Shown piece by piece: positions 40,136-47,405 of a DNA stretch of 52,892 nucleotides (within the stretch, counting starts at the first letter, position 1; the number at the start of each line of letters is the position of its first letter). The position numbers were made by a program, and so were the translations under genes. The notes under the pieces were generated by a model, which saw only the letters and a list, made by a program, of their open reading frames with translations, was not told where the DNA came from and did not search any database. Source of the stretch: a virus; IMG/VR virus record IMGVR_UViG_3300003937_000378, positions 1 to 52,892 of that record. One strand, 5' to 3'.

Positions 40136-40665
40136 CAGACAGATGCCTCCATAGCGCTCCACACTCGCATTGCGCGCTGCCTGAATGCGTCGAACTCCTG
40201 CCGGGCGCGTTGCTGCGCGGCCTGGTGCTCGCGGTCCATCTGCTCAAGCATGCAGTCGAATTCAACGTTCAGCAGTGCCATCAGCTGTTCCATGGACAAC
40301 CCGCCGCGCGTGCGCTGCCCCGATGGTGGCGCGAGCATTGGCATGGCCAGCTGCTGCTGACCCGAGGGCGGCGCCGGCGCACGCTCCACGCGGCCGGCCA
40401 CGGTCGCAGCCCACGTCGCCACCGGCCGCCCATCGCGGCCGCTGTCGCGGTTCTCGCACCTGCGCACCAGGCCATCACCGTCCAGCTCTCGCAAAAGGCC
40501 AGCCACGGCGGCCGTGCTCAGCAGCATCACCTCGCGTGGCGCGCCGGACTCGAGCGCGGCGTTCCCCATCAGCTCCAAGGCCTCCGCTGCAGTGCTCTCG
40601 CCGTGGATGCCCAAGCAGAACAGCAGCAGCTGCCGCTGGTAGGCGCGGATTTCAGCTGGCTCCAT
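40135..40665 (-). CDS. Hypothetical early protein with a winged-helix-like start (176 aa)
   Basis: A 176-residue protein whose first 90 residues (MEPAEIRAYQRQLLLFCLGIHGES, then LLSTAAVAGLLRELDGDGLVRRCENRDSGRDGRPVATW) look like a winged helix reading a one-layer HTH. The rest is coiled and Gln/Arg-rich. It overlaps the P-like gene by 14 bases. A role in replication or control is likely from context only. Confidence 0.55.
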   Translation of the reverse strand: MEPAEIRAYQRQLLLFCLGIHGESTAAEALELMGNAALESGAPREVMLLSTAAVAGLLRELDGDGLVRRCENRDSGRDGRPVATWAATVAGRVERAPAPPSGQQQLAMPMLAPPSGQRTRGGLSMEQLMALLNVEFDCMLEQMDREHQAAQQRARQEFDAFRQRAMRVWSAMEASV

Positions 40666-41365
40666 GAGCGCCTCCGAAACCCAGATCCGCCGCGGCCTGC
40701 GCCATAGCGTTGCGCGCGGCGTCGCGGTTGCGCACCACGTGTAGCTCTGGCCTGGGTGCAGGCAATGCAGCCATCGCCTCGGGCACCGCCCCGCCGTCCA
40801 TGACGTGTTTCACCGCCCTCTCATAGGCGTTCACCAACATGCGCTGCTGCTGCGCGCCGCTCTCGGCCGTGGCGTAGGCATGTAGGTCCAGATTCGATCG
40901 CACCAGCACGGTGAACCCGCTATGAGCCTGGCCGGGTCGCATCTGGCCATCAACCTCTGCCAACGACGGCACGCCCAGGCACATGGCCCGGAATTGCCCG
41001 GGGTTCGGTGGCCACTGCAGCGCACTGCGCAGGCAGTTGCCCATACCGTCAGCGACCCGTCGTGGGGTGATGCCAACCAGCACCTGGAGCCACAGTTCAC
41101 CGGCGGTGGTCAGGCTGCCCGCGTTGTTCACTGGGGCTGAGCCGTTCTCACGCACCCACTTCCCCGGAAACATGCCAGCCATCCGTTCCCACACCGTCCA
41201 CAGCATGCTCACCGCGCGCTGGTCCGGCTCAGTGGTGGACGGGCTCGAACTCGACGTCGATGACGTCGCCGCCCGTTCCGCCAAAGCCGCCAACTCCCGC
41301 GCGCTGCTCGAATTGTCGTCGCTGCTCTGTGACCTGATCGGCAGAACCTGGCTGATGGCTTGCAT
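40652..41365 (-). CDS. Lambda P-like helicase-loading protein
   Basis: The ATG at 41365 has GGAGG 5 bases before it, giving 237 residues (lambda P has 233). The central part (WTVWERMAGMFPGKWVRENGS, then WLQVLVGITPRRVADGMGNCLRSALQWPPNPGQFRAMCLG) matches the P family, which loads the host DnaB helicase. The gene begins 137 bases before the end of the initiator gene in another frame, an unusual overlap. It continues the O-P order of lambda. Confidence 0.75.
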   Translation of the reverse strand: MQAISQVLPIRSQSSDDNSSSARELAALAERAATSSTSSSSPSTTEPDQRAVSMLWTVWERMAGMFPGKWVRENGSAPVNNAGSLTTAGELWLQVLVGITPRRVADGMGNCLRSALQWPPNPGQFRAMCLGVPSLAEVDGQMRPGQAHSGFTVLVRSNLDLHAYATAESGAQQQRMLVNAYERAVKHVMDGGAVPEAMAALPAPRPELHVVRNRDAARNAMAQAAADLGFGGAHGAS

Positions 41366-42230
41366 TGGTGCCTCCGGTGGTATTGGGGATTGCGGGCATT
41401 GCGCCTGCCGCATGGCGATTGCGGGCGGTCTTGATTGCCCAAGGGAACGGGTTCGTGACCGGTGGCGATCGCGCCAGCCCTTCAGCGACCGTGTGCCCCA
41501 GCGTCTCGGGCGTCACGCCCTCCTTCAGGGCGGCCAGCAGGTCGGGGTGGCTCGGGTTGGTGGAATGGCAACCGACCTTGCGCATCAGCAAGCACGCACG
41601 CCCCGCGTCGGTCACGCCTCCCAGAGATCCATGAGTGAGATGTGATGTATCTGGAGTAGTAATGGGGTCTGGGGTCTGGGTACCCGTGTTCACACCTGTG
41701 TTCACACCACCTGTCACACGTGACTCTGCGTGACATGTCACGCGTGACAACTGATCAAATGTCACGCGCTCGTCGCCCGTGACATGCGTGACGTGGAGCG
41801 CCTTCAGCTGTGCCATCGTGACCATGCCTCCCGGCACGACGCCGACGGCGCGCAGGTCTTCGAACAGCATGGTTCTGCGTGCTCGGGTGCGTGCCTGGCG
41901 CTCGGTTTCATTGCTCTTTCGGGCATCGCGGCGGCCTTGGCCCTCGGCAATACGGCCTTGCGCCTTGGCAATTTGCTCATCGCAGCGCTTGCTGTGCCGC
42001 AATCCGTCTTCTGCCACGGGGAAGTAGCGGTCGGCGACCTTCTTGACCGCGGCCTTGTCCGCCGCAGTGATTGCGCCGGCGATGATGTACAGCTCGGCCA
42101 GGCTCTCTGGCAGCGCCTGCTCTTCCGAGTAGTACGCCAGCATCAGCTTGAAGTAGACGCCGTGGTCGGTCAGGGACAGTCGGGTCGTGTCCTTGAGGTA
42201 GTCGCCCGGGAACATCTCGAAGTAGATCAT
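41229..42230 (-). CDS. DUF1376-type replication initiator with embedded iterons
   Basis: A 333-residue protein. Residues 1-110 have the DUF1376/YdaU pattern (YFEMFPGDYLKDTTRLSLTDHGVYFKLMLAYY, then KQxxAR-like region with EGQGRRDARKSNETERQARTRARR). The codons at residues 146-172 (HVTHVTGDERVTF and onward) lie over the GTGAC/GTCAC iteron cluster, as the origin lies inside O in lambda. The C-terminal third is a helical Pro/Thr-rich region with FPWAIKTARNRH. It should bind the iterons and bring in the P-like loader. Confidence 0.8.
   Translation of the reverse strand: MIYFEMFPGDYLKDTTRLSLTDHGVYFKLMLAYYSEEQALPESLAELYIIAGAITAADKAAVKKVADRYFPVAEDGLRHSKRCDEQIAKAQGRIAEGQGRRDARKSNETERQARTRARRTMLFEDLRAVGVVPGGMVTMAQLKALHVTHVTGDERVTFDQLSRVTCHAESRVTGGVNTGVNTGTQTPDPITTPDTSHLTHGSLGGVTDAGRACLLMRKVGCHSTNPSHPDLLAALKEGVTPETLGHTVAEGLARSPPVTNPFPWAIKTARNRHAAGAMPAIPNTTGGTNASHQPGSADQVTEQRRQFEQRAGVGGFGGTGGDVIDVEFEPVHH
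41713..41792. repeat. Iteron cluster (GTGAC/GTCAC), candidate prophage replication origin
   Basis: Eight GTGAC or GTCAC pentamers occur in 80 bases, at 41713, 41720, 41730, 41737, 41744, 41761, 41779 and 41788, with one or two as GTCAC-RC-GTGAC palindromes (41713-41724 and 41737-41748). The cluster is inside the initiator gene and keeps its reading frame. Lambda's ori has iterons in the middle of O. Confidence 0.65.
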
Positions 42231-42616
42231 CAGGGTTCCCCGGCCCCTTGCTTGCCGCGCGCAGCAGCACCGGAGCTGCCAATCCTGGTCAGCTCATGCT
42301 CGTTGGGCGGCAGCGTCTCCAGCCGGTATGTCTCACCCAGACTGTTGCGCCAGCGATACGCCGTGGCGCGGCTCACGCCGAAGTGCCGGACAATCGCCTC
42401 AACAGTTGGGAAATCGCTGAGCTCGACTGCCCAGCGCATGAACTCCATGACGATCCTGGTGGTGTTGTAGCCGGCAAGGGCGTGCTGCGGCGCGCTGCGC
42501 CGCAGCTTCTTTTCAGACATCGCGGCGGCGACCGGAGCTACGGCCGGCTCTCGCTCGGTCGGAGCGGCGCGAAGCGCAGGGCCACAGCGCAGACCGAGGG
42601 TCGGACTGATGTTCAT
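42230..42616 (-). CDS. HTH protein of the early operon (128 aa)
   Basis: A 128-residue protein with a helix-turn-helix at about residues 74-95 (AIVRHFGVSRATAYRWRNSLG) between two helices. It is a likely small DNA-binding regulator. The C-terminus is Gly/Ala-rich. A similar SRATAYRW helix is found in the next gene, so the two are likely paralogues. Start and stop overlap neighbours. Confidence 0.7.
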   Translation of the reverse strand: MNISPTLGLRCGPALRAAPTEREPAVAPVAAAMSEKKLRRSAPQHALAGYNTTRIVMEFMRWAVELSDFPTVEAIVRHFGVSRATAYRWRNSLGETYRLETLPPNEHELTRIGSSGAAARGKQGAGEP

Positions 42617-42939
42617 CCTGTCGCCCCCGCATGACCCGATACGGGAACCTCACGCCCCATCGCGGTGCTCAGCTGCCGCAGGCTGGGAAGCCGCCGCCTG
42701 GCGGCCGCCGGGTCGTTGAGGTCCTGCAGCGCTAGCTGCCAGCGATATGCCGTCGCGCGCGAAAGGCCGAATCGCTTCTGGAGCACATCAACGCGCACCG
42801 GCTGCGGCTGCTCTTTGGCCCAGAGGACTACATCCACCATGGGCAGAAGCGGCACCACACTCTCGGGGATGCGACGGCCGGCACTGTCGAATTCACTGAC
42901 CACGGCGATTGCCCAGCTCACCATTGCACCGCCGCTCAT
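42613..42939 (-). CDS. HTH protein of the early operon, paralogue (108 aa)
   Basis: A 108-residue protein with an HTH at about 52-72 (VLQKRFGLSRATAYRWQLAL) that shares the SRATAYRW core with the neighbouring gene. The preceding helix (VDVVLWAKEQPQPVRV) looks equivalent. The stop overlaps the next start by 4 bases. It may act with its paralogue on early promoters. Confidence 0.65.
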   Translation of the reverse strand: MSGGAMVSWAIAVVSEFDSAGRRIPESVVPLLPMVDVVLWAKEQPQPVRVDVLQKRFGLSRATAYRWQLALQDLNDPAAARRRLPSLRQLSTAMGREVPVSGHAGATG

Positions 42940-43538
42940 CGCTGCGCACCCTGCACCGCTCGCGGCGCCAGATCCTGCAGGTGACCCGACACGTAGCGCT
43001 TGGCCGTCACCAGTTCCGCCTCGAGCTGACCGATCTCGTCCAGCGCGCGGCGCAGCTCAGGTATGTCCTTCGGGCAGATGCGGCCGTCGGCCAGGACGTT
43101 GGTGATCGCTTCGAGCGTGTGACCGAACTCCACCGACAGGCGGGCGACAGCCAGCACGCCGGCATGCGGCTCCATCATCGGAATACGGGCACCGAGAAAG
43201 CCATAGCGCTGGGCTAGCTCGCGCGAGCAGGCGTCGCGCCAGTGCGGCGGCAGCGCACGAACCCACGACTCTTCCAGGTCAACAGGCATCTTGACTGTGC
43301 CATTGCGGATGCGGGCAATGAGCTGGCCGTTGGACTTCAGCGCTTTTTCGGTGCTGTCGGCGTCTACACCGACATGGAAGTGCAGGATGCGCTCGGCTGG
43401 CGCTACGTCCGCCATGTACTGCTCGGCGATCGCCTGGGCGAGGCTGCTGTCGGTGTGGCCGCTGTTGCGGATGGCGTCGGTCGTGTGCCGGAACACCACC
43501 GCAGAGCGCGGCTCGTGGTACTGAGGATCAGGCTTCAT
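42936..43538 (-). CDS. Hypothetical early protein (200 aa), possible CII-like regulator
   Basis: A 200-residue protein in the slot following Cro, where lambda has CII. The middle has a basic HTH-like stretch (STEKALKSNGQLIARIRNGTVKMP, about 60-84) and the C-terminal half is helical (ADGRICPKDIPELRRALDEIGQLEAELVTAK). The size and position resemble CII-type regulators of some Xanthomonadaceae phages. No clear signature was seen, so the name stays open. Confidence 0.5.
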   Translation of the reverse strand: MKPDPQYHEPRSAVVFRHTTDAIRNSGHTDSSLAQAIAEQYMADVAPAERILHFHVGVDADSTEKALKSNGQLIARIRNGTVKMPVDLEESWVRALPPHWRDACSRELAQRYGFLGARIPMMEPHAGVLAVARLSVEFGHTLEAITNVLADGRICPKDIPELRRALDEIGQLEAELVTAKRYVSGHLQDLAPRAVQGAQR

Positions 43539-43646
43539 TTACGCACCTCGGGAGGCGATGCAAAGTGGCCGCCATGGACAGGGCGACCGAATTTCAGGGA
43601 TTGGGTGGCTTGGGGATCGCGGCTCAGCGGTCTGGCGGGAACGCGG

Positions 43647-43889
43647 TCACACCGCGTCGACCGGCACGATCCGGTCAGCGTCCGGGTCGTTTTCCGGAGG
43701 TCGCTCAAGCGCTTGGAAGTGGGCTGGCATCAGCACGAAGCGCAGCTTCAGCGCCCAAAGATCGTCGATCTGGCCATCGGGCCACTGATAGACAGCCGAC
43801 GGCGTGATTCCGAGAGCGCGTGCGAGCGCGGCGGCATTGCCGTCGTAAGCGGCAATGGCTTCTTCCTTGGTGATCCGGGGCATGTTCAT
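43647..43889 (-). CDS. cro: Cro-like repressor
   Basis: An 80-residue protein from ATG 43889, with ATG 43883 as alternative. The ATG at 43898 lies inside the -10 box, so it cannot be the start. ITKEEAIAAYDGNAAALARALGITPSAVYQWPDGQIDD is a YdaS/P22 Cro-like HTH. The gene is divergent from cI across three operators. It should repress PRM and modulate PR, favouring lysis. Confidence 0.85.
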   Translation of the reverse strand: MNMPRITKEEAIAAYDGNAAALARALGITPSAVYQWPDGQIDDLWALKLRFVLMPAHFQALERPPENDPDADRIVPVDAV

Positions 43890-43896
43890 GCCGCCC

Positions 43897-43925
43897 ATAT
43901 AAGCACGCTTTCATTGCCAGTGCAA
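43897..43925 (-). promoter_or_regulatory. PR promoter
   Basis: On the minus strand TTGCAC (43925-43920), a 17-base spacer and TTATAT (43902-43897) make a near-consensus sigma70 promoter. Operators OR1 and OR2 overlap it. Transcription starts near 43890, right at the cro start. Confidence 0.8.
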
Positions 43926-43958
43926 GCACGCTTACTTAACGGACTAATAAGCTCGCTA
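43901..43958. promoter_or_regulatory. OR operators (three AAGCACGCTT-type sites)
   Basis: AAGCACGCTT is at 43901-43910 and 43924-43933, and AAGCTCGCTA at 43949-43958, spaced 23 and 25 bases. The first two overlap PR and the third is next to the cI start. Six matching sites in two groups, here and at 45385-45430, are the CI/Cro operators of a lambda-like switch. Confidence 0.85.
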
Positions 43959-43960
43959 AC

Positions 43961-44668
43961 ATGACTACAGCCCTCGCTACCCGCCTGAAGCGCGCACGAA
44001 CTGAGTGCGGCATTACCGAACCCGCTGATGCCGCGCGTCGTGCTGGCATCACCGCATCAGCTCTGTACCAGCTGGAGGACGGCAAGACGAAGTCGCTCAG
44101 CGGCGAGACGGCGGTGAAGCTGGCCCGTGTCTACAAGCCTTTTCGGGTCGAATGGCTGATCACTGGTGAGCTCCCTGAGCGCTGGGACGAGTCTCATGGG
44201 TCCTCGATATCAGACGGTGAGACACCCGCTGGCTATGTTCGCCTTCGAGTAATGGAAGGCGAGGCTTCAGGGGGCTTTGGCGCAATGAATCAGGATTACC
44301 CGGATGTGGTCCGGGAGCTCGACATCGCGGAGTGGCAGGTTCGCCAACAGCTGGGCTTCGTGCCCGAGGGTGACCGCGTGCGCCTGGTGACCGTGCGCGG
44401 GGACTCGATGTATCCCGACATCAAGAATGGCGACGTGGTGTTCGTGGACGTCGCCAAGGACTACTTCGACGGCGATGGCCTGTATCTGATCAATCTGCAT
44501 GGGCTGACCTACGTCAAACGCCTGCAGCTGCTGCGGGATGGCCTGCACGTCATCAGCACCAACCGGAAGTACCTCAGCGAGGTAGTTCCTCCCCACGAGG
44601 CTGATCAGCTGCACGTGGGTGGCAAGATTTTGGGCCTGGCGCTGCTGCGCAGCGCGCAGGAAGTCTGA
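43961..44668 (+). CDS. cI: CI repressor (HTH plus S24 peptidase-like domain)
   Basis: A 235-residue protein: an HTH at about 5-60 (LKRARTECGI, AARRAGITASALYQLEDGK) and a LexA-like domain with S149 in RGDSMYP and K186 in YVKRLQL. The canonical Ala-Gly cleavage pair is missing at the expected distance before the serine. Only SG at 103-104 is near, so SOS cleavage may be weak or use another bond. ATG is 11 bases after a TAATAA -10-like box, so the mRNA may be leaderless as in lambda PRM. It ends 3 bases before the convergent exported protein. Confidence 0.92.
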   Translation: MTTALATRLKRARTECGITEPADAARRAGITASALYQLEDGKTKSLSGETAVKLARVYKPFRVEWLITGELPERWDESHGSSISDGETPAGYVRLRVMEGEASGGFGAMNQDYPDVVRELDIAEWQVRQQLGFVPEGDRVRLVTVRGDSMYPDIKNGDVVFVDVAKDYFDGDGLYLINLHGLTYVKRLQLLRDGLHVISTNRKYLSEVVPPHEADQLHVGGKILGLALLRSAQEV

Positions 44669-44670
44669 CG

Positions 44671-45348
44671 TTAGAACGATTTGGTCTGTGCTTTCTGGCG
44701 CTGTGCCTCACGCGCCTGCTGCTCAGGGGTATAGACCAAAATCAGACCGGAATCGATGGCCCCGACGATCCCACTAAAACGGACATAGACGTTTGGCAGA
44801 TTCCACACTGCCTCAGGGCTTGAGAACTTTGCGCCTACCCCTGAAACAACGTCGCTGGTTCCCTGGGTCGTCGGCTTCCCGAGCTTCTGCTGCAGCTGCT
44901 CAAAAAGCTGCTGCGCATGTTGAAACCCATCTGTTTCAACCATGAGTCCTTCGATTCTGCCATCTACAACAACCGCTGTGACGTTACGCGTGCCTGTAGG
45001 TCTCTTCTTTGAAACAGGCACAACAGTCAGCGCATCGTTGTTCCGCAGGTTAGGACGCGGGTCTTGGCGCATGTCCGAGGTCGCCCAGCACGCCGTTTCC
45101 AGCGATGACAGATCGTAAATTGCCCCGCCATAGAGTTGCTTTACGGGGCACTCACGCACCAGTCGTCCACCGACAAAAATTCCCATGAACTCAAAGCCGG
45201 TGTTCGGCCTTTCATCTGATCGGCGGGACGTATTCGCTTTTTCGACAGAGATAGCCTGCCGTTTGACCTCGCTCGGGTCCGGGGTCTGGGCACCAACTGT
45301 TCCGACTGCGCCAAGAGCCAGCAACACCAACGATTTCCGCCAATCCAT
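44671..45348 (-). CDS. Exported hypothetical protein in the rex-like position (225 aa)
   Basis: A 225-residue protein with a cleavable signal peptide (MDWRKSLVLLALGAVGTVGA, cut near AQT). Two cysteine-bearing regions (VRECPVK, ETACWATSD) fit a periplasmic protein. A charged middle and helical end (FQHAQQLFEQLQQKLG) follow. It lies between cI and OL and converges on cI, the place of lambda rexAB, so it should be expressed in the lysogen. This fits a lysogenic conversion or superinfection exclusion protein. No family is recognised. Confidence 0.7.
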   Translation of the reverse strand: MDWRKSLVLLALGAVGTVGAQTPDPSEVKRQAISVEKANTSRRSDERPNTGFEFMGIFVGGRLVRECPVKQLYGGAIYDLSSLETACWATSDMRQDPRPNLRNNDALTVVPVSKKRPTGTRNVTAVVVDGRIEGLMVETDGFQHAQQLFEQLQQKLGKPTTQGTSDVVSGVGAKFSSPEAVWNLPNVYVRFSGIVGAIDSGLILVYTPEQQAREAQRQKAQTKSF

Positions 45349-45384
45349 TCCTATTCCTCGTGCTCCTTTGAGCTAGTAGCGTAG

Positions 45385-45430
45385 AAGCACGCTGAATAAG
45401 CGTGCTTGCATTCTTCGTATAAGCGTGCTT
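45385..45430. promoter_or_regulatory. OL operators and PL promoter
   Basis: AAGCACGCTG (45385-45394) and AAGCGTGCTT (45398-45407 and 45421-45430) repeat the OR motif, two in the reverse direction. On the plus strand TTGCAT (45406-45411) with an 18-base spacer to TTTATA (45430-45435) is the likely PL, lying in the middle of the operators. It starts the plus-strand operon at 45476. Confidence 0.8.
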
Positions 45431-45475
45431 TTATAGTTGCGCAGCCGGCTTCTGCCGCACACGGAGAGACACGCA

Positions 45476-45991
45476 ATGCCCCTGACCCTCAGCACCAAGC
45501 GCACCGCCCGCGTCGGCATGGCCGCCTTGGCGTGCTTCATCGCCCTGGGCGTGGTTGCCTGGGCCACCCCCACCGATGCACCCGCCGCGGCTACCGACGA
45601 CGCGCCAGACGGCCTCGTGATCACCAGCCCCCGCATCTGCGCCGCTCTGGCTGTGTATGAGCTGGCCGCCGGGGACGATTGGGCACTGCGTGCCACCGTC
45701 GCCAACACGACCCTCAACGCTTTCCGCGATGCAGACCGGGTGCCCGACTGCGCAGCCGGCGTCACTGCGGCGCTGACGCAGAACTTCGAGCCGGCGCGCT
45801 GGCAGCTTTCCCTCGACGCGGCAGATGCCGTCCTGAGCGGCTCCTATGAGATTTCCCCGGCGGCATGCGTCCGGGCCAATGCGGTTGTCCCCCTGTCGAC
45901 CGCAGACGGCAAAGAGCCGAGCACCTCCCCGGTGCTGGCCCGGGCGCAGTGCGTCATGCACGAACTGGCCTTCGTGGAGGTGGCGCCGTGA
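45476..45991 (+). CDS. First protein of the leftward operon, exported or membrane-anchored (171 aa)
   Basis: From ATG 45476 it has 171 residues. The start has an N-terminal helix (ARVGMAALACFIALGVVAWA, about 10-29) that could be a signal anchor or uncleaved signal. The rest is a Cys-bearing globular part (RICAALAVYE, VPDCAAGV, SPAACVRAN, ARAQCVMHE) with pairs of Cys that may form disulphides in the periplasm. It is the first gene after PL. The downstream gene overlaps by GTGA. Confidence 0.6.
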   Translation: MPLTLSTKRTARVGMAALACFIALGVVAWATPTDAPAAATDDAPDGLVITSPRICAALAVYELAAGDDWALRATVANTTLNAFRDADRVPDCAAGVTAALTQNFEPARWQLSLDAADAVLSGSYEISPAACVRANAVVPLSTADGKEPSTSPVLARAQCVMHELAFVEVAP

Positions 45992-46272
45992 TCACCGGCC
46001 TCCTTACCGAACCGCGCGCCGCGATGATCGGCACACAGCGCCTGCCCCTGAGCCCCACTGAATCTAGGGTGCTGCAGCTGATCATCAACGCAGGTGACAC
46101 CCCGATCAGCCGCTTCCAGATCGAGCGGGAGATCTACGGCGCCTCTGGCCGCAAGTCGAACACCGTCGAGGTGACCATCTGCCGCCTGCGCCAGAAGCTG
46201 GCCCAGCACGGCTACCGCATTAATGCCACCCGCAGCCGTGGCTACACGATCAGCCAGGTCGGTGCAGCATGA
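45988..46272 (+). CDS. Stand-alone OmpR/PhoB-type winged helix
   Basis: The GTG at 45988 has GGAGG 8 bases before it and overlaps the previous stop, giving 94 residues. The whole chain is a PhoB-type winged helix: LPLSPTESRVLQLIINAGDTPISRFQIEREIYG, then SNTVEVTICRLRQKLAQHGYRINATRSRGYTI. No receiver domain is present. Such a truncated response-regulator domain could bind operators or mimic a host regulator. Confidence 0.8.
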   Translation: MITGLLTEPRAAMIGTQRLPLSPTESRVLQLIINAGDTPISRFQIEREIYGASGRKSNTVEVTICRLRQKLAQHGYRINATRSRGYTISQVGAA

Positions 46273-46493
46273 TCGCCGTCATCACCTACCCGCTCGCACA
46301 GCGCGCGGCCGTTGCCGCCAAGGCAGCCGCTACCGCCGCCACTGGTATGGGCTTCGCCCCGAATCAGGTCGCCGCAGCCGCTGACGTTGCCGCGCACGCA
46401 GTGCTCGAGCGCCGCTCCAGCGCCGGCCGAGCCATTGCCGACGTGCGCAAGAACCTTCGCCGCATGATGCGGGCACAAGGCGGTGCTGCATGA
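46269..46493 (+). CDS. Small Ala-rich protein (74 aa)
   Basis: A 74-residue Ala/Arg-rich helical protein (AQRAAVAAKAAATAATGMGF, ending VRKNLRRMMRAQGGAA). Its start overlaps the previous stop by 4 bases and its stop the next start by 4. Coupling and GC content support it. No function is visible. Confidence 0.55.
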   Translation: MIAVITYPLAQRAAVAAKAAATAATGMGFAPNQVAAAADVAAHAVLERRSSAGRAIADVRKNLRRMMRAQGGAA

Positions 46494-46684
46494 GGGCGCC
46501 TGCGATCAAGCTCCCAGCACCCGATCTGACGCCCGACCAGCGCGCGGTCTTGGAGCGCGCGAAGCGCCCCCGCCGCCATCCCTACCGTGTGTATTGCACG
46601 CACCAGGCGAGCGCGCAGCGTCAGCGCGAGGCAGAAGAGCAACGCCAGCGCGTCGCGCCGAACCTGCACAGGTTGGTGCGCTGA
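46490..46684 (+). CDS. Small basic protein (64 aa)
   Basis: A 64-residue Arg/Gln-rich protein (KRPRRHPYRVYCTHQASAQRQREAEEQRQR). Overlaps both neighbours by 1-4 bases. It may bind nucleic acid by charge. No family is recognised. Confidence 0.5.
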   Translation: MRAPAIKLPAPDLTPDQRAVLERAKRPRRHPYRVYCTHQASAQRQREAEEQRQRVAPNLHRLVR

Positions 46685-46929
46685 TGGACGGCCTGCATCC
46701 GATCGGCGGCGGCTTGGACGCGGTGATCGTCAGCACGGCCGCACCGACGCCCGAAGAACGGCTGCAGCGGTATGCGGCGGCCGTTGCTGCCCACCCGTGC
46801 CGCTGGTTCTCGCTGCGCGTGCAGTTCGGGCAGATCCTGCAGCGCTCGCTCAAGAGCGGCCGCCGGGTGGGCTACGCAGCCTGGCAACGGCAGATGCCGG
46901 CTCTCTGGCCCCGGGTACACATCAACTGA
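46684..46929 (+). CDS. Small hypothetical protein (81 aa)
   Basis: An 81-residue protein (MDGLHPIGGGLDAVIVS and so on) whose ATG shares its A with the upstream TGA. The end has a helical segment with HPCRWFSLRVQFGQILQRSL. It is in the coupled operon and unrecognised. Confidence 0.5.
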   Translation: MDGLHPIGGGLDAVIVSTAAPTPEERLQRYAAAVAAHPCRWFSLRVQFGQILQRSLKSGRRVGYAAWQRQMPALWPRVHIN

Positions 46930-46944
46930 CTGGAGAAGCTTCGT

Positions 46945-47169
46945 ATGCCGACCATCACTGTCGACGTCGACCTTGACGACTTCGATGACCAGGACCTCTT
47001 GGAGGAGTGCAGGGTTCGCGGTCTCAATGTGCTGCCCACTGCCCCTGCCGATGTGCCTGTTGCGGAGCTGGTTGTAGAGCGCGCCTATCTCGCGGCTCGC
47101 GCCATGACCGAACTTCCGCAGGAGCTGAAAGACATGTTCTGGGTCGTGCATGGCCGCGCAATCGCATGA
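46945..47169 (+). CDS. Acidic small protein (74 aa)
   Basis: A 74-residue protein with a strongly acidic start (ITVDVDLDDFDDQDLLEE) followed by a helical end. A GGAGAAG site lies 9 bases before the ATG. Acidic early proteins can act as DNA mimics, but no such family is recognised here. Confidence 0.55.
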   Translation: MPTITVDVDLDDFDDQDLLEECRVRGLNVLPTAPADVPVAELVVERAYLAARAMTELPQELKDMFWVVHGRAIA

Positions 47170-47188
47170 CGTCGAAGGGCCGCCTGAG

Positions 47189-47395
47189 ATGGACCTCCGC
47201 AACCAGCTCGACATCTTCGACCACGACCCAGCCCGCCTGGCCAAGGCCAACCGCGCCGCCGCCGAGCACGCACTGACCGATCCGTTCTTCTCCGCGAAGG
47301 TCCGTCAGGACCGCCACGACTACTACATCGCCGAAGCCGAACGCCTTGAGCGCTTGGCAGCCATGGCCGAGAAGCCGGCCACCACCGCAGCCTGA
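47189..47395 (+). CDS. Small protein with an N-terminal QLDIF clamp-binding-like peptide (68 aa)
   Basis: From ATG 47189 the product is 68 residues, MDLRNQLDIFDHDPARLAKANRAA and so on. Q6-L7-D8-I9-F10 fits the QLxLF/QLxIF peptide by which many proteins bind the beta sliding clamp of DNA polymerase III. The rest is one helix (EHALTDPFFSAKVRQDRHDYYIAEAERLERLAAM). An ATG at 47150 would overlap the previous gene. The role is inferred from the peptide only. Confidence 0.5.
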   Translation: MDLRNQLDIFDHDPARLAKANRAAAEHALTDPFFSAKVRQDRHDYYIAEAERLERLAAMAEKPATTAA

Positions 47396-47405
47396 GATCT
47401 CCCGA

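Noticed and set aside
47189-47395. Toxin-antitoxin pair with the neighbouring small genes
   Set aside because: Small coupled genes are present but none shows a toxin or antitoxin fold. The clamp-binding peptide is the only signal.
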